Positions 1-7,354 of a stretch of DNA of 64,000 bases are shown piece by piece (positions within the stretch are counted from its first letter, which is position 1; the number at the start of each line of letters is the position of its first letter). Origin of the DNA: Pyrobaculum oguniense TE7 (lineage in GTDB: Archaea > Thermoproteota > Thermoprotei > Thermoproteales > Thermoproteaceae); assembly GCA_000247545.1 (NCBI GenBank), contig CP003316.1, positions 1,087,233 through 1,151,232 of the forward strand, read 5' to 3'. Under the pieces are notes generated by a model. It saw only the letters and a list, made by a program, of their open reading frames with translations. It did no database searches and was not told the origin of the DNA. The position numbers and the translations under genes are program-made.

Positions 1-93
1 GGCAGACATCGCGTTGTGGTAGGAGGAGAGAGTGGGGAGTGTGGACTGGGCAACAGCATCTTCATCGGAAGATGGCGTGATCCAGTCTCGATG

Positions 94-274
94 TACTGGA
101 GGACCCGCCGTTGGATAAGGTTTTGGAGGTGGATGTCAGATAGGTTGACCTTCTGCGATGCGAGACTATATGGCGGAGTCTTCGGGTCTCGTCTTTGTGA
201 CGCGAGACCGCGAGTTATTAGCTAAGACGAGAGACACGGTGGATGTCTAGACCTTCTTAAAGGAGTTCAGGTAG
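94..274 (+). pseudogene. Relic of a PIN-domain (VapC-like) toxin, C-terminal part
   Basis: Reading across frames, the stretch recalls the end of a PIN-domain ribonuclease. A piece reading LTFCDARLY resembles the PIN motif around its second acidic residue. It is followed, after a frame change, by LVFVTRDRELLAKTRD, the typical final strand with TRDRELL. A TAG at 248-250 then interrupts VDV-stop-TFLKEF, which fits the usual closing segment. At least one frameshift and one stop make it non-functional. The family is the RNase toxin of VapBC modules. No antitoxin can be recognised inside the window, and the 5' part is probably outside or unrecognisable. The identification rests on short motifs only. 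Confidence 0.5.
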
Positions 275-498
275 CCGGGTAGTCCCGTTGTAGGCCTCCG
301 GTTGTTTCGGCACTTGTCACAGGTGGGTTCACGTCGGCGGTTGCCGGGCGGCTTCCTCTCGGTAACGGCGTGGCTGGTGGGGTGGGGTGGCGTTCGGCGG
401 AGTTCCTGTCGGCGTCGGGTACGGACGTGGATATGGGCATGGGGCGACTTCTTGTGGGCTTGCCTGGGCAAAATATATTAAGCAGTCGTGATGGACAC

Positions 499-1281
499 GT
501 GGGTGGGGGCGCCCTGTCGGCGGTTGCGGCTGTTTCGGATGATGTGGTTTTGGACTACGTGGGACGTGCGGCTTTGTTTAGGCTGGGTGCCTCCGGGCTT
601 TTTGTAGCGCTGGTGATTCTCTGGACGGCTCCGAGGGCTGACCCGCTGTACGTAGTCCACATGTACTTGGTCATTTTCGTCGGGTTTTTCTACTTGGCGA
701 TGTTTGGGCTGTACGTCTGGCATATCTGGCGGGTGTATAGATCTCTGGCCGGGGCCGGGGGCTACTTCTACCTGGCTAAGTGGGGCGTCGCGTGCTACCC
801 CGCGGCGTTTCTCCTATTCGCCGCGGTTGCCATTTGGTGGTCGACGCTGGCGAGGGAGCTTGGCGATCGGATGGTAGTGGTGCCTCGGATGGTGGCGGTG
901 CCCGATCCGTTGACGGATCTTGGGACTCTCTTGATGATGCTGGCTCTCATGTTAGGTCTCCCCGGGGTGGTCGTGATGTCTCTCCCCAACGCATTGCACA
1001 GCTTGTTGTTTGAACCTCTTAGCCCTTTTCTCCCAACGATTATGGGCCTCGTCTTGCTTCTTCTCGGCTTCGTCTTGTTGGACGTAGTTGGCTACTTTGC
1101 GTTGCACAGCCGCTACAGATCGGGGCACTTTTGGACGGCCGCCTTTTTGAACATATTGGCCCCCCTGGTGGTACCGCCGCTTGTCTCGCCCGTATTTCTG
1201 CTCCTAGGCGCTAAAGATGCCATGCACGCGGCGCGGAGAGGCGAGGCTGGCCCCAGTGGGGGCGCCGCCGGCGGAGGATAG
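499..1281 (+). CDS. Multi-pass membrane protein of unknown function
   Basis: About 260 residues with roughly six hydrophobic segments (for example LFRLGASGLFVALVILW near the start and FLNILAPLVVPPLV near the end), so an integral membrane protein. An upstream in-frame start exists at 370, but a TATA-like AAATATATTAA at about 470-480 sits some 25 bases before GTG 499, which suits a leaderless transcript; I therefore choose 499. The C-terminus is basic and glycine-rich. I do not recognise the family. The peptidase gene downstream has its own TATA box and is probably transcribed separately. Confidence 0.55.
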   Translation: MGGGALSAVAAVSDDVVLDYVGRAALFRLGASGLFVALVILWTAPRADPLYVVHMYLVIFVGFFYLAMFGLYVWHIWRVYRSLAGAGGYFYLAKWGVACYPAAFLLFAAVAIWWSTLARELGDRMVVVPRMVAVPDPLTDLGTLLMMLALMLGLPGVVVMSLPNALHSLLFEPLSPFLPTIMGLVLLLLGFVLLDVVGYFALHSRYRSGHFWTAAFLNILAPLVVPPLVSPVFLLLGAKDAMHAARRGEAGPSGGAAGGG

Positions 1282-1387
1282 TACGTATTACATCCCTTCC
1301 CATCGGGGACGACGACGACGCCGTCGCGGCGGTGGGCGTGACCCAAGTCGCGGCGGCAGATTTAAAAGTTGGTTGAAGATCAGCGGC

Positions 1388-2032
1388 GTGGTTAGGGATG
1401 TGTTGCGCCTTGACAACGGGGCGGTTGTGGTGGCGGATCGCTTCGAGGCGTCTACGGCGGCTGTGGTGGTGGCGGTTGGGGTGGGCTCCCTGTACGAGGA
1501 GGCGGGGAAGAGGGGGGTTACCCACCTTTTGGAGCATATGTTGTTCAGGTTGCCGGGGTTTGACGTAGATGAGGCTGTGGAGTCGCTTGGGGGGACTAAC
1601 AACGCCTACACCCAAAGAGATGCCCTTTTTGTCGCCTTTGAGGGGATTTCCGAATCGGCCGCCGGGCTGGCGGAGTTGGCGTATAGGCTGTACTCTAACG
1701 ATAAGTACGCAGAGGAGGACTTGGAGAAGGAGAGGGACGCGGTGCTGTCGGAGCTGAGGCAGACGCGGGAGGACCCGTCGGAGAGGGCTGGGGAGCTGGC
1801 GCTGAGGGCTCTCTTCGGCGACAGCGACTGGGGGGCGCCGGTGGGGGGCACGCCGGAGGCGGTGGAGGGGTTGACCCTCGCCGACTTGCTGGAGCACAAG
1901 AGGGCGTGGTTCACGCCGGACAACACCGTGGTGGTGATCTCGGGCGGCTTTGGCAAAGACGCCGTAGAGAGGGCGGCGCATCTTTTCGGTAAGCTGGAGG
2001 GGCGGGCGCCCGGGAAGAAGGCGCCGTCTTAG
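1388..2032 (+). CDS. M16-family zinc peptidase, N-terminal half (cut by TAG)
   Basis: This is the N-terminal domain of an M16 (insulinase / mitochondrial processing peptidase-like) metalloprotease. The inverted zinc motif HLLEHMLF (HxxEH) is present about 45 residues in, with the downstream acidic helix (EEDLEKERDAVLSEL) that supplies the third zinc ligand. A TTTAAAA box at 1361-1367 places a leaderless start at GTG 1388. Translation stops at TAG 2030-2032 in the linker between the two M16 half-domains. The same frame then continues, stop-free and homologous, into the next feature, so the two parts were one gene of about 390 codons. As it stands the product would be an isolated catalytic half-domain. 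Confidence 0.7.
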   Translation: MVRDVLRLDNGAVVVADRFEASTAAVVVAVGVGSLYEEAGKRGVTHLLEHMLFRLPGFDVDEAVESLGGTNNAYTQRDALFVAFEGISESAAGLAELAYRLYSNDKYAEEDLEKERDAVLSELRQTREDPSERAGELALRALFGDSDWGAPVGGTPEAVEGLTLADLLEHKRAWFTPDNTVVVISGGFGKDAVERAAHLFGKLEGRAPGKKAPS

Positions 2033-2077
2033 GGGCGGAGGCCGCAGTTATTAGAGGAACGGCGCGACGTCGACGGG

Positions 2078-2551
2078 GTGTACTACGCCATGGCCGTGGA
2101 GGTGGCGGCGGGCGAGGCCGCGGCGGCGCACACCCTCCTATACGGCGCCTCGTTCCACCTAGAGGCTGGCACTAAGTCTATTCTTTTCAACTTGGTGAGG
2201 AACAGCGGCGTTGCCTACTCCTACTATGTGGACTACGACGCCGTCGACGACACGGCGTATTTGGCCGTGGTGGTAGAATCGGCGAGATCTCTGGAAGAGG
2301 CGAGGGGAGCTGTGGAGGAGGCGCTTAAGCCGAGGACGCCGCCGGGGTATAGGCTTAGGTTTTTCGAATACCTCTGGCGCACCTCGTGGCGGAGCCCCCT
2401 CAACCGGGCGCTGGCCCTCGCCGAGTATGTCATCAAGGGGGGCGACCCGCTCCGCCTTGAGCAGGCCGTTGAAGGCGCCGTGAAGGCCGGCACCGCCTGG
2501 CTTGAGGGCAGATTAGTCCAGCGGGGGGAGGCGGCGGTGGTCCCCGGCTAG
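2078..2551 (+). CDS. M16-family peptidase, C-terminal half (same frame after TAG)
   Basis: In frame with the preceding half after a single TAG. The codons between 2033 and 2078 read like a typical M16 linker (PQLLEERRDVDGVYYAMAVE), the strand that opens the second domain. The remaining residues fit the non-catalytic C-terminal M16 domain. An independent start at GTG 2078 is possible but has no evident promoter. Either the full protein is made by reading through the TAG, or two separately translated halves associate, or the gene is dead; the sequence alone does not decide. Separate halves do exist in some M16 families as heterodimers, but those normally come from two complete genes. Confidence 0.55.
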   Translation: MYYAMAVEVAAGEAAAAHTLLYGASFHLEAGTKSILFNLVRNSGVAYSYYVDYDAVDDTAYLAVVVESARSLEEARGAVEEALKPRTPPGYRLRFFEYLWRTSWRSPLNRALALAEYVIKGGDPLRLEQAVEGAVKAGTAWLEGRLVQRGEAAVVPG

Positions 2552-2588
2552 CCGTCCTGCCGACGCCTAAGGCCCAGCGGCGGGCCTA

Positions 2589-3032
2589 TCAAGGCGTTGC
2601 TGAGCCGCTTATGAGCCTCTCCGCTTCTCGGATCAGCGGCTCTATTAGGGGGATCCTCGCCTTTACCTGGGAAATGTCTATCCTGACCTCGTGGAAGCCG
2701 TTTACGTGGAGGAAATATGCGGCGTCCCACGCCCGCCACACAACGTCGCCGAGCTTCTGAGCGGCCTTGTCTAGGAGGCTCACGGTCCACCTCCCTCTGT
2801 TCAGCGCCTCTTTGGCCTCGTCAAGCCCCCTCGCAAAGGTCAAGGCCTTGACGGCCTCCTCCACCGCCTTGTACAACCTCTCGCTGACCTGCACCACGTC
2901 GCCCTTTTCGGCCAGCGATAGCCCCTCCCTATACGCCCTCACTGCGATCTCTGCGTGGGCCGCCGAGGCGTCTGGGGGGTCTATCTCGGAGCTCCTCGCC
3001 AAGAGGTCTACCACGTCGCCGATGTCTAGCAA
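2589..3032 (-). CDS. PaREP1-family protein
   Basis: The protein carries the PaREP1/PaREP8 hallmark pattern: a helix with LSLAEKGDVVQVSERLYKA, then EEAVKAL, a tryptophan-rich segment and the closing helix HVNGFHE with IPLIEPLI. This family is multiplied in Pyrobaculum genomes; its helical fold resembles HEPN-like bundles and no function is established. The listed start is TTG 3032. However, the best promoter (TTATATCG at about 3092-3103 on the minus strand) points to GTG 3074, which opens the same frame but meets a TAG at 3054-3056 (codon 7). The original gene therefore probably began at 3074 and now carries a nonsense codon. Confidence 0.75.
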   Translation of the reverse strand: MLDIGDVVDLLARSSEIDPPDASAAHAEIAVRAYREGLSLAEKGDVVQVSERLYKAVEEAVKALTFARGLDEAKEALNRGRWTVSLLDKAAQKLGDVVWRAWDAAYFLHVNGFHEVRIDISQVKARIPLIEPLIREAERLISGSATP

Positions 3033-3184
3033 CCTGCTCCTCAGCGCCTTGAGCTACGCCTCAGGCACTGCCACAGGCGAATAGCGGCGTCGATATAAAT
3101 ACCTTTTGGCCGCGGCGTGGCGCCTTGGCCGGAGCAGAGGCGGACTCTTCTAAAAAGAAGGGGCAACTTATGCGGCTTGCCTGC

Positions 3185-3415
3185 CTAGTCTCTCGTCTTT
3201 CTCTGCTTGAGGATTTTTAGGTATGTCTCCCTGACGCGGGGATCCTCCAGGGCGGCCCATATTGTCCTGTAGGCTGTGTTGATGAAGTTGACGTAGGAGG
3301 CCCAATACCGCTCGTCGCCTGCGGCGGCGAGCTCCGCGTACTTCCTCAGCGCTTCTAGGTTGGCCTTTAGGTTACGCCTCCGCTCCTCATCGATACCCCA
3401 AACCTCCTCAGCCAC
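3185..3415 (-). CDS. Small charged protein, partner of upstream nucleotidyltransferase
   Basis: 76 residues, entirely helical in appearance, rich in Lys/Arg/Glu, starting at GTG 3415 inside the last codons of the upstream nucleotidyltransferase gene (49 bases of overlap). The overlap implies translational coupling and a shared job. I recognise no family. The arrangement of a small helical protein behind a nucleotidyltransferase-like protein resembles toxin-antitoxin modules, but nothing in the sequence proves which component, if either, would be toxic. Confidence 0.55.
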   Translation of the reverse strand: MAEEVWGIDEERRRNLKANLEALRKYAELAAAGDERYWASYVNFINTAYRTIWAALEDPRVRETYLKILKQRKTRD

Positions 3416-3915
3416 GTCTCTAGCTCCTCCTTGTTTATAAAATCTTTAAGCGCGTTGTACAAGAAGTGGGCGTCTTCTACGTCTTTGTCGCTTCCGAGCT
3501 TTAGCTTGTAGGCGATCTGAAGTTCGATGGGGGATATGTATATGATCCCCCCTCCCAGCTTAACCGGGACTCTGTTCTCTAGGGCATATATCTGGGGCGG
3601 TGTCCTAGGCGGCTTGACCTCAAATGTTGGGAGGAGGTTAGGCGGCTTGTAAAACCTAACAGAGGCGGTTGCGTACTCCTCTCTAAGCGCCTCACTTGAT
3701 GTCAGCAACTCGTAGCCGCATTGGCGGCACCTCTCGTAGACCTTGGCTGCGTCTCTTTCCCCAACTATCACGTCTACGTCGTCTGTTGTCCTCGGCCTGC
3801 CAAAGAGAATCGCCACGTAGCCGGACACGATTACGTATCTAAACACCTCTATACACTTGGCGAATTCCAACACCATTTTGTCCAGCTCTGTGAGCGGTCT
3901 CTTAATCTCTAACAT
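3367..3915 (-). CDS. Nucleotidyltransferase-fold protein (AbiEii/DUF6036-like)
   Basis: About 182 residues. Residues 33-52 read SGYVAILFGRPRTTDDVDV, matching the nucleotidyltransferase signature G-G/S-x-hydrophobic...R-x-T-x-D-x-D seen in AbiEii-like and DUF6036 proteins, where the two aspartates bind metal. The later segment SPIELQIAYKLKLGSDKDVEDA resembles the conserved Lys plus D/E region of these enzymes. It overlaps the small downstream gene. Related proteins act as toxins that modify RNA or as antitoxins, but the true substrate cannot be read from sequence. Confidence 0.65.
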   Translation of the reverse strand: MLEIKRPLTELDKMVLEFAKCIEVFRYVIVSGYVAILFGRPRTTDDVDVIVGERDAAKVYERCRQCGYELLTSSEALREEYATASVRFYKPPNLLPTFEVKPPRTPPQIYALENRVPVKLGGGIIYISPIELQIAYKLKLGSDKDVEDAHFLYNALKDFINKEELETWLRRFGVSMRSGGVT

Positions 3916-3934
3916 GTCTACCCGTGAGCGGCCT

Positions 3935-4453
3935 CTATGGCTCTCCCGCCTCGCCGGTGAAGCTCTCCGGCTTCACTAGCCTTATCCCCATCTTGTTGGC
4001 CACCGCCTCGACAAGCGCAGGGTTTCTGTCGTGGATATATACGGCTGTAACGTAGACTGCGTCTGCCCTCTGCACCGCAGCCCTTTCGTATACCTCCGCC
4101 TTCCTCTTCGCCACGGGCAGATCCCCCCTCTTCGGCGTTGACGTGATTTCCAGAGGTACGGCCTTGCCGTTGTGCACCACCACGTCTAGCTCCTCCTCGG
4201 CGGGGTAGCCGTAGACGTAGCTTTCGGCGTCGTAGTAGGCCCACCTCTCCGGGGCAAACCCTTTCTCCAGAGCTTCGACCCTCTCCACCACCGCATCTAG
4301 CCTTGCATCGACGCTGGCTATGTCCTCCTTTGTGGCTAGCCTCTCCCACGGCGCAATTTTAGCGAGAACTTCATACAATACCTGGGCCATGAGAGCATTT
4401 GCAGTTATCTCCGGGTGCTCCATTAACGCCCGCCGCACAAGAGACACTAACAC
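3935..4453 (-). CDS. DUF3782-like protein: coiled coil plus PD-(D/E)XK-type nuclease fold
   Basis: About 172 residues: an N-terminal helical region, a short coiled coil (around residues 40-66, DARLDAVVERVEALEKGF), then a C-terminal domain with ELDVVVHNGKAVPLEITS. The spacing of the acidic residue, the following E and the ITS end matches the PD-(D/E)XK nuclease core of the archaeal DUF3782 family, although a lysine at the last position is not evident. The start is uncertain: GTG 4453 or GTG 4447, because the TTTATAAAC box at about 4464-4473 lies close. Family members are common in Sulfolobales and Pyrobaculum, function unknown. Confidence 0.6.
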   Translation of the reverse strand: MLVSLVRRALMEHPEITANALMAQVLYEVLAKIAPWERLATKEDIASVDARLDAVVERVEALEKGFAPERWAYYDAESYVYGYPAEEELDVVVHNGKAVPLEITSTPKRGDLPVAKRKAEVYERAAVQRADAVYVTAVYIHDRNPALVEAVANKMGIRLVKPESFTGEAGEP

Positions 4454-4589
4454 AATTGCCCTCTAGTTTATAAACCTGCCGGAGGCAACCATTAGCATCG
4501 ACCTTAGCTAATGCGGCGCACGTCGCGCTCTAACGACTTGCTCGTGTGCAATCCGCGCGTTGGGCGTGCGTGGACTCAGCCCACCTTGT

Positions 4590-5543
4590 CTATCCCACCT
4601 CTGCGAGGCTTTCCCTAATAAAGGCCGATATCCTCTCGGCCACTTCACGAGGCGTTTGGTACCTCCTCCTTACAAGGACGTAGTGGTGGCTGTTCCAGTA
4701 GACGGCAGCCGCCTCGGCGGCTTGCGGGAGGATCTCGGCTAGCCTCGCCGCTTCAGATCTTCCCAAGTCGGGGGGGCCGGCCGCCCAAACTGCTCTTAAA
4801 TCCAGCACGGCTTTCAAGACGTCGTGGTCGACCCGCCCCTCTTCGAGGGGGCGGATAACCTTGTGAATTGCCTTCTCCGCCAGTTGCCACCTAATTGAGG
4901 ACACTGTAATCCCCCTGTAGGTATCCACCGGCGGCTCCAGCGCCACCGACACCCCAACCCTCAGGTAGTCGACCCTTGGCGTATCCACGCCTAGTATCTC
5001 CCGCGAGAGGCGTTTGAGCGTGGCCACGTCGCTGTAGGACAAGCGGATTCCGAGCCTTTCAAGATACTTCCAGAGCGGCACGCCGGACCACCTAGCCACC
5101 ACGGGCGCCCTCAGCGGAAGGAGGTAGGGGAGCGCGTCTTTCTCCACGTCGTGTTCCAACGTCCCGAAGTAGACGACCTTACCGCCTAGCTCGGCAGATG
5201 TGGCCACCCCCCGCCTAAACAGCTCGGAGTTAATCTGGGGCACCTTGGCGATCCACTGCGCCTTGGTAGCCCGCCGGGGCGGCGCCGTGTCTAGGTCAAA
5301 GGTAAAGCGAGGCGGCTCCCCGATATCTGCCAAGACGTAGTAGTTTATCACAAACCCCCCTCCAAGCACCAGCCACTGATTAAGCACGCGGGCGTATTTC
5401 TCAAGTATCGCTACCCTTTCGCAGTCCATCTTTACCTGAAAGTCCTGTATCAAGTCAGCCGCGCCGATCCTCGCCGCAACTCCCTCCAACTCGGCGGCCG
5501 TGGGCGCCGTCTCTAATAGTTTTCTAAATTCCGAAGCGCTCAC
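4590..5543 (-). CDS. AbiEii-like nucleotidyltransferase (toxin-like)
   Basis: 317 residues. The segment QWLVLGGGFVINYYVL followed by FTFDLDTAPP matches the AbiEii/AbiGii (DUF1814) pattern of a GG-x-x-hydrophobic turn followed by a D-x-D. The later helix RWQLAEKAIHKVIRP followed by DHDVLKAVLDL corresponds to the family's EK...R-x-x-D-x-x-D-L region. It starts at GTG 5543, within the 3' end of the upstream gene (20 bases of overlap), so the two are coupled. In AbiE systems the second gene encodes the nucleotidyltransferase toxin and the first its antitoxin. The order here is the same, which supports an AbiE-like pair. Confidence 0.6.
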   Translation of the reverse strand: MSASEFRKLLETAPTAAELEGVAARIGAADLIQDFQVKMDCERVAILEKYARVLNQWLVLGGGFVINYYVLADIGEPPRFTFDLDTAPPRRATKAQWIAKVPQINSELFRRGVATSAELGGKVVYFGTLEHDVEKDALPYLLPLRAPVVARWSGVPLWKYLERLGIRLSYSDVATLKRLSREILGVDTPRVDYLRVGVSVALEPPVDTYRGITVSSIRWQLAEKAIHKVIRPLEEGRVDHDVLKAVLDLRAVWAAGPPDLGRSEAARLAEILPQAAEAAAVYWNSHHYVLVRRRYQTPREVAERISAFIRESLAEVG

Positions 5544-5991
5544 GCGCCCCGTCCTCCAGTATGTAGGCGGTGGCCCACTGGGCTACATAGTCGAGCCAGC
5601 CCGAGAAGTCCTCTCTGTACGGGTCGAAGCGGCCCCAGGACACGCTTCTGCCCCTCAAGACGCCGTCCCATATAACCAGCGCCGCCAACACGGCGCGGCC
5701 TCGGGGGCCGGCCAGCTGATACAGCTTATCCACGTCGAGCAGATCCCTCGACCACAAAAGGTCCACCAAGTAGGGCCCCGGCTCCCAAAAAGTCAAAATG
5801 TCGGCGTAGCACTGCTCGACGTCACAGACGTATTCGCCTAAGTCGCCGTCAAAGAAGTACTCCCTTCCGCTGACGTCCACATAGACGGCTGGCTTGTCAA
5901 ACCCGCCGCAACTAGGCTCGGCTACGTAGAACATCCCCTCGTAACCCAGCGCCTTACTCAGCCAAGGGACCACGAGGTAGTAACGGCACAC
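5524..5991 (-). CDS. Upstream partner of the AbiEii-like gene (possible antitoxin)
   Basis: 155 residues, starting at GTG 5991; a TTTTTATAAAAA box at about 6008-6018 lies 25 bases upstream, so the message is leaderless. An upstream ATG at 5995 is out of frame. I see no helix-turn-helix of the kind found at the N-terminus of AbiEi antitoxins. The C-terminal half, with PYLVDLLWSRDLLDVDKL and RAVLAALVIWDG, vaguely recalls the AbiEi C-terminal segment. Its position directly before and overlapping an AbiEii-like gene is the main reason for suggesting an antitoxin role. Confidence 0.5.
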   Translation of the reverse strand: MCRYYLVVPWLSKALGYEGMFYVAEPSCGGFDKPAVYVDVSGREYFFDGDLGEYVCDVEQCYADILTFWEPGPYLVDLLWSRDLLDVDKLYQLAGPRGRAVLAALVIWDGVLRGRSVSWGRFDPYREDFSGWLDYVAQWATAYILEDGARERFGI

Positions 5992-6148
5992 GCATCTACA
6001 CTCGTGTTTTTATAAAAATCCACACGCCTCGATTGGCCAGCAACACGCCGAGCCCACGGCGCTCCACATCTGCCTGTGTGCTTAGATAAAGAATGCCGCT
6101 CGATACACCGAGCATCGCCTTTTTAAAAAGGAGAATTTCAACTGGCTT

Positions 6149-6199
6149 ATGACAGAGGGGCGGCGTGTGGCAGGCTGTATTAGGCTATGGGCGGTCTAA
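6149..6199 (+). other. Possible 16-codon upstream ORF overlapping the cobY start
   Basis: A TATA-like TTTTTAAAAA at 6120-6130 predicts transcription starting near 6149, where an ATG opens a 16-residue frame (MTEGRRVAGCIRLWAV) ending at TAA 6197-6199, 13 bases inside the following cobY frame. Most genes here are leaderless, so the first ATG at the RNA end should be the one used, which would leave cobY to be reached by re-initiation. It may simply be chance; no known peptide matches. Confidence 0.3.
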
Positions 6200-7032
6200 C
6201 CGCTGTGATTATGGCGGGTGGGAGGGGGCGGCGGGCTGGCGACCCAGAGAAGTGCTTGTGGCCGCTGTGCGGCGTTCCGCTCCTCTTCAGGGTCGCCGGC
6301 GCCCTGGCGCAGGTTGCGGATAAAATCGTCGTGCTCACTACGCCTACTCACCGTCGCGTTGCGAAATACGCTGCGGAGTGGGGGCTGGAAGTCGCCTACA
6401 CTCCAGGTGTTGGCTACGAAAGGGATTTCATATACGCAACCCGATATGCCCCCGCCGTCGTGGCGGCGTGCGACTTGGCCAACCTCACCCCAGGCCACGT
6501 GGAGAAGCTCCTGGCGCACGAGGTCTTCGCCACCGCCGTGTCTCAGGGCGGCTACCCAGGCTTGTCCTACTTGCCCACCCCCCGGCTCGACCGCTGGGTG
6601 GACGTCGACGTGGGCGCCGTCGTCGATGTAGATACGCCGGAGGATTTAGAGAGGGCAAAGGAGGATTGCCCAGTGGCGTACCCCCTATACGTGCCCACCT
6701 CCAAGCTGAGGCCCCACGAGGAGGTCCTAGAGGAGAGGACGTACCAGAGGGTGCGGCCCATCGCCGTGGACTACAAGTCTGGAATTATCCTAGACGGCCA
6801 CCACCGCTTCGCCTTCCTCAAGAAGCTGGAAGTCGCCCCCATACTCCTCTTCGACTACGACGTGGTAGACGTCAACGTAGACAAGAAGACGGTGATTGAA
6901 GCCGCGGAGACGGGCCGCCTAATGCCGCCTAAGACTACGTGGCATACCTACAAGGGGCGCCACGTTTCGCAAATACCCACTGTCGAGGTGCCAGTCGATT
7001 ACTTGGCCAAGCTGAGAAGCCGCTTCCGCTGA
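6187..7032 (+). CDS. cobY: CobY-type GTP:adenosylcobinamide-phosphate guanylyltransferase fused to a SerK/ParB-like kinase domain
   Basis: Residues 1-155 form a nucleotidyltransferase domain: it opens with AVIMAGGRGRR, the GTP-binding loop of CobY/MobA-type enzymes, and contains VDVDVGAVVDVDTPEDL near its end. CobY converts adenosylcobinamide phosphate to adenosylcobinamide-GDP in archaea. Residues 165-281 form a second domain with SKLRPHEEV, GIILDGHHRFAFLKKL and GRLMPPKTTWH. These motifs belong to the SerK/SbnI branch of ParB-like proteins, which phosphorylate free serine. In a cobalamin context the parallel substrate would be L-threonine, whose phosphate is used by CobD encoded at 11347. 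The kinase role is inference. The start at ATG 6187 is preceded by a short overlapping upstream ORF. Confidence 0.85.
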   Translation: MGGLTAVIMAGGRGRRAGDPEKCLWPLCGVPLLFRVAGALAQVADKIVVLTTPTHRRVAKYAAEWGLEVAYTPGVGYERDFIYATRYAPAVVAACDLANLTPGHVEKLLAHEVFATAVSQGGYPGLSYLPTPRLDRWVDVDVGAVVDVDTPEDLERAKEDCPVAYPLYVPTSKLRPHEEVLEERTYQRVRPIAVDYKSGIILDGHHRFAFLKKLEVAPILLFDYDVVDVNVDKKTVIEAAETGRLMPPKTTWHTYKGRHVSQIPTVEVPVDYLAKLRSRFR

Positions 7033-7354
7033 CAACGCGCTTTGTCGCAGTTTGCGGCGCGTCTACGGAGGGCAACGGAGAGATCGGTACGCCTCACGGC
7101 GCCCCAAAGTCTAGCCACGCCTAGAGATCCCAATACCGTGGTCATTGAAAAAGTATGTAAAGCCTTAAGCCGTTTCAAATCAGAGCAACGGGGGAGGGGG
7201 CCCCGGCTTGTGTCTTCATCGCACCACGCTCCGAGCCGAGCTATCCCCCCTCTACTTCTCGCGTGTAGCTGAGAAGCTGAGCTTTGCACCAGGAATGGCC
7301 TCTATCATCGAAATCCGCTACAAGCTTAAAACCGTCTATCCAACACCTCGCGGC
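7033..7354. other. Intergenic stretch, no gene seen
   Basis: Between the convergent ends of cobY and cobO. Short open frames are present but have no promoter, conserved motif or protein-like composition that I can support. A GC run around 7191-7205 (GGGGGAGGGGGCCCC) might form local structure or a terminator. Confidence 0.5.

Noticed and set aside
795-2493. Long minus-strand open frames across the M16 peptidase and membrane protein genes
   Set aside because: They mirror GC-rich plus-strand genes, have repetitive Arg/Pro composition and no promoters; typical antisense shadows.
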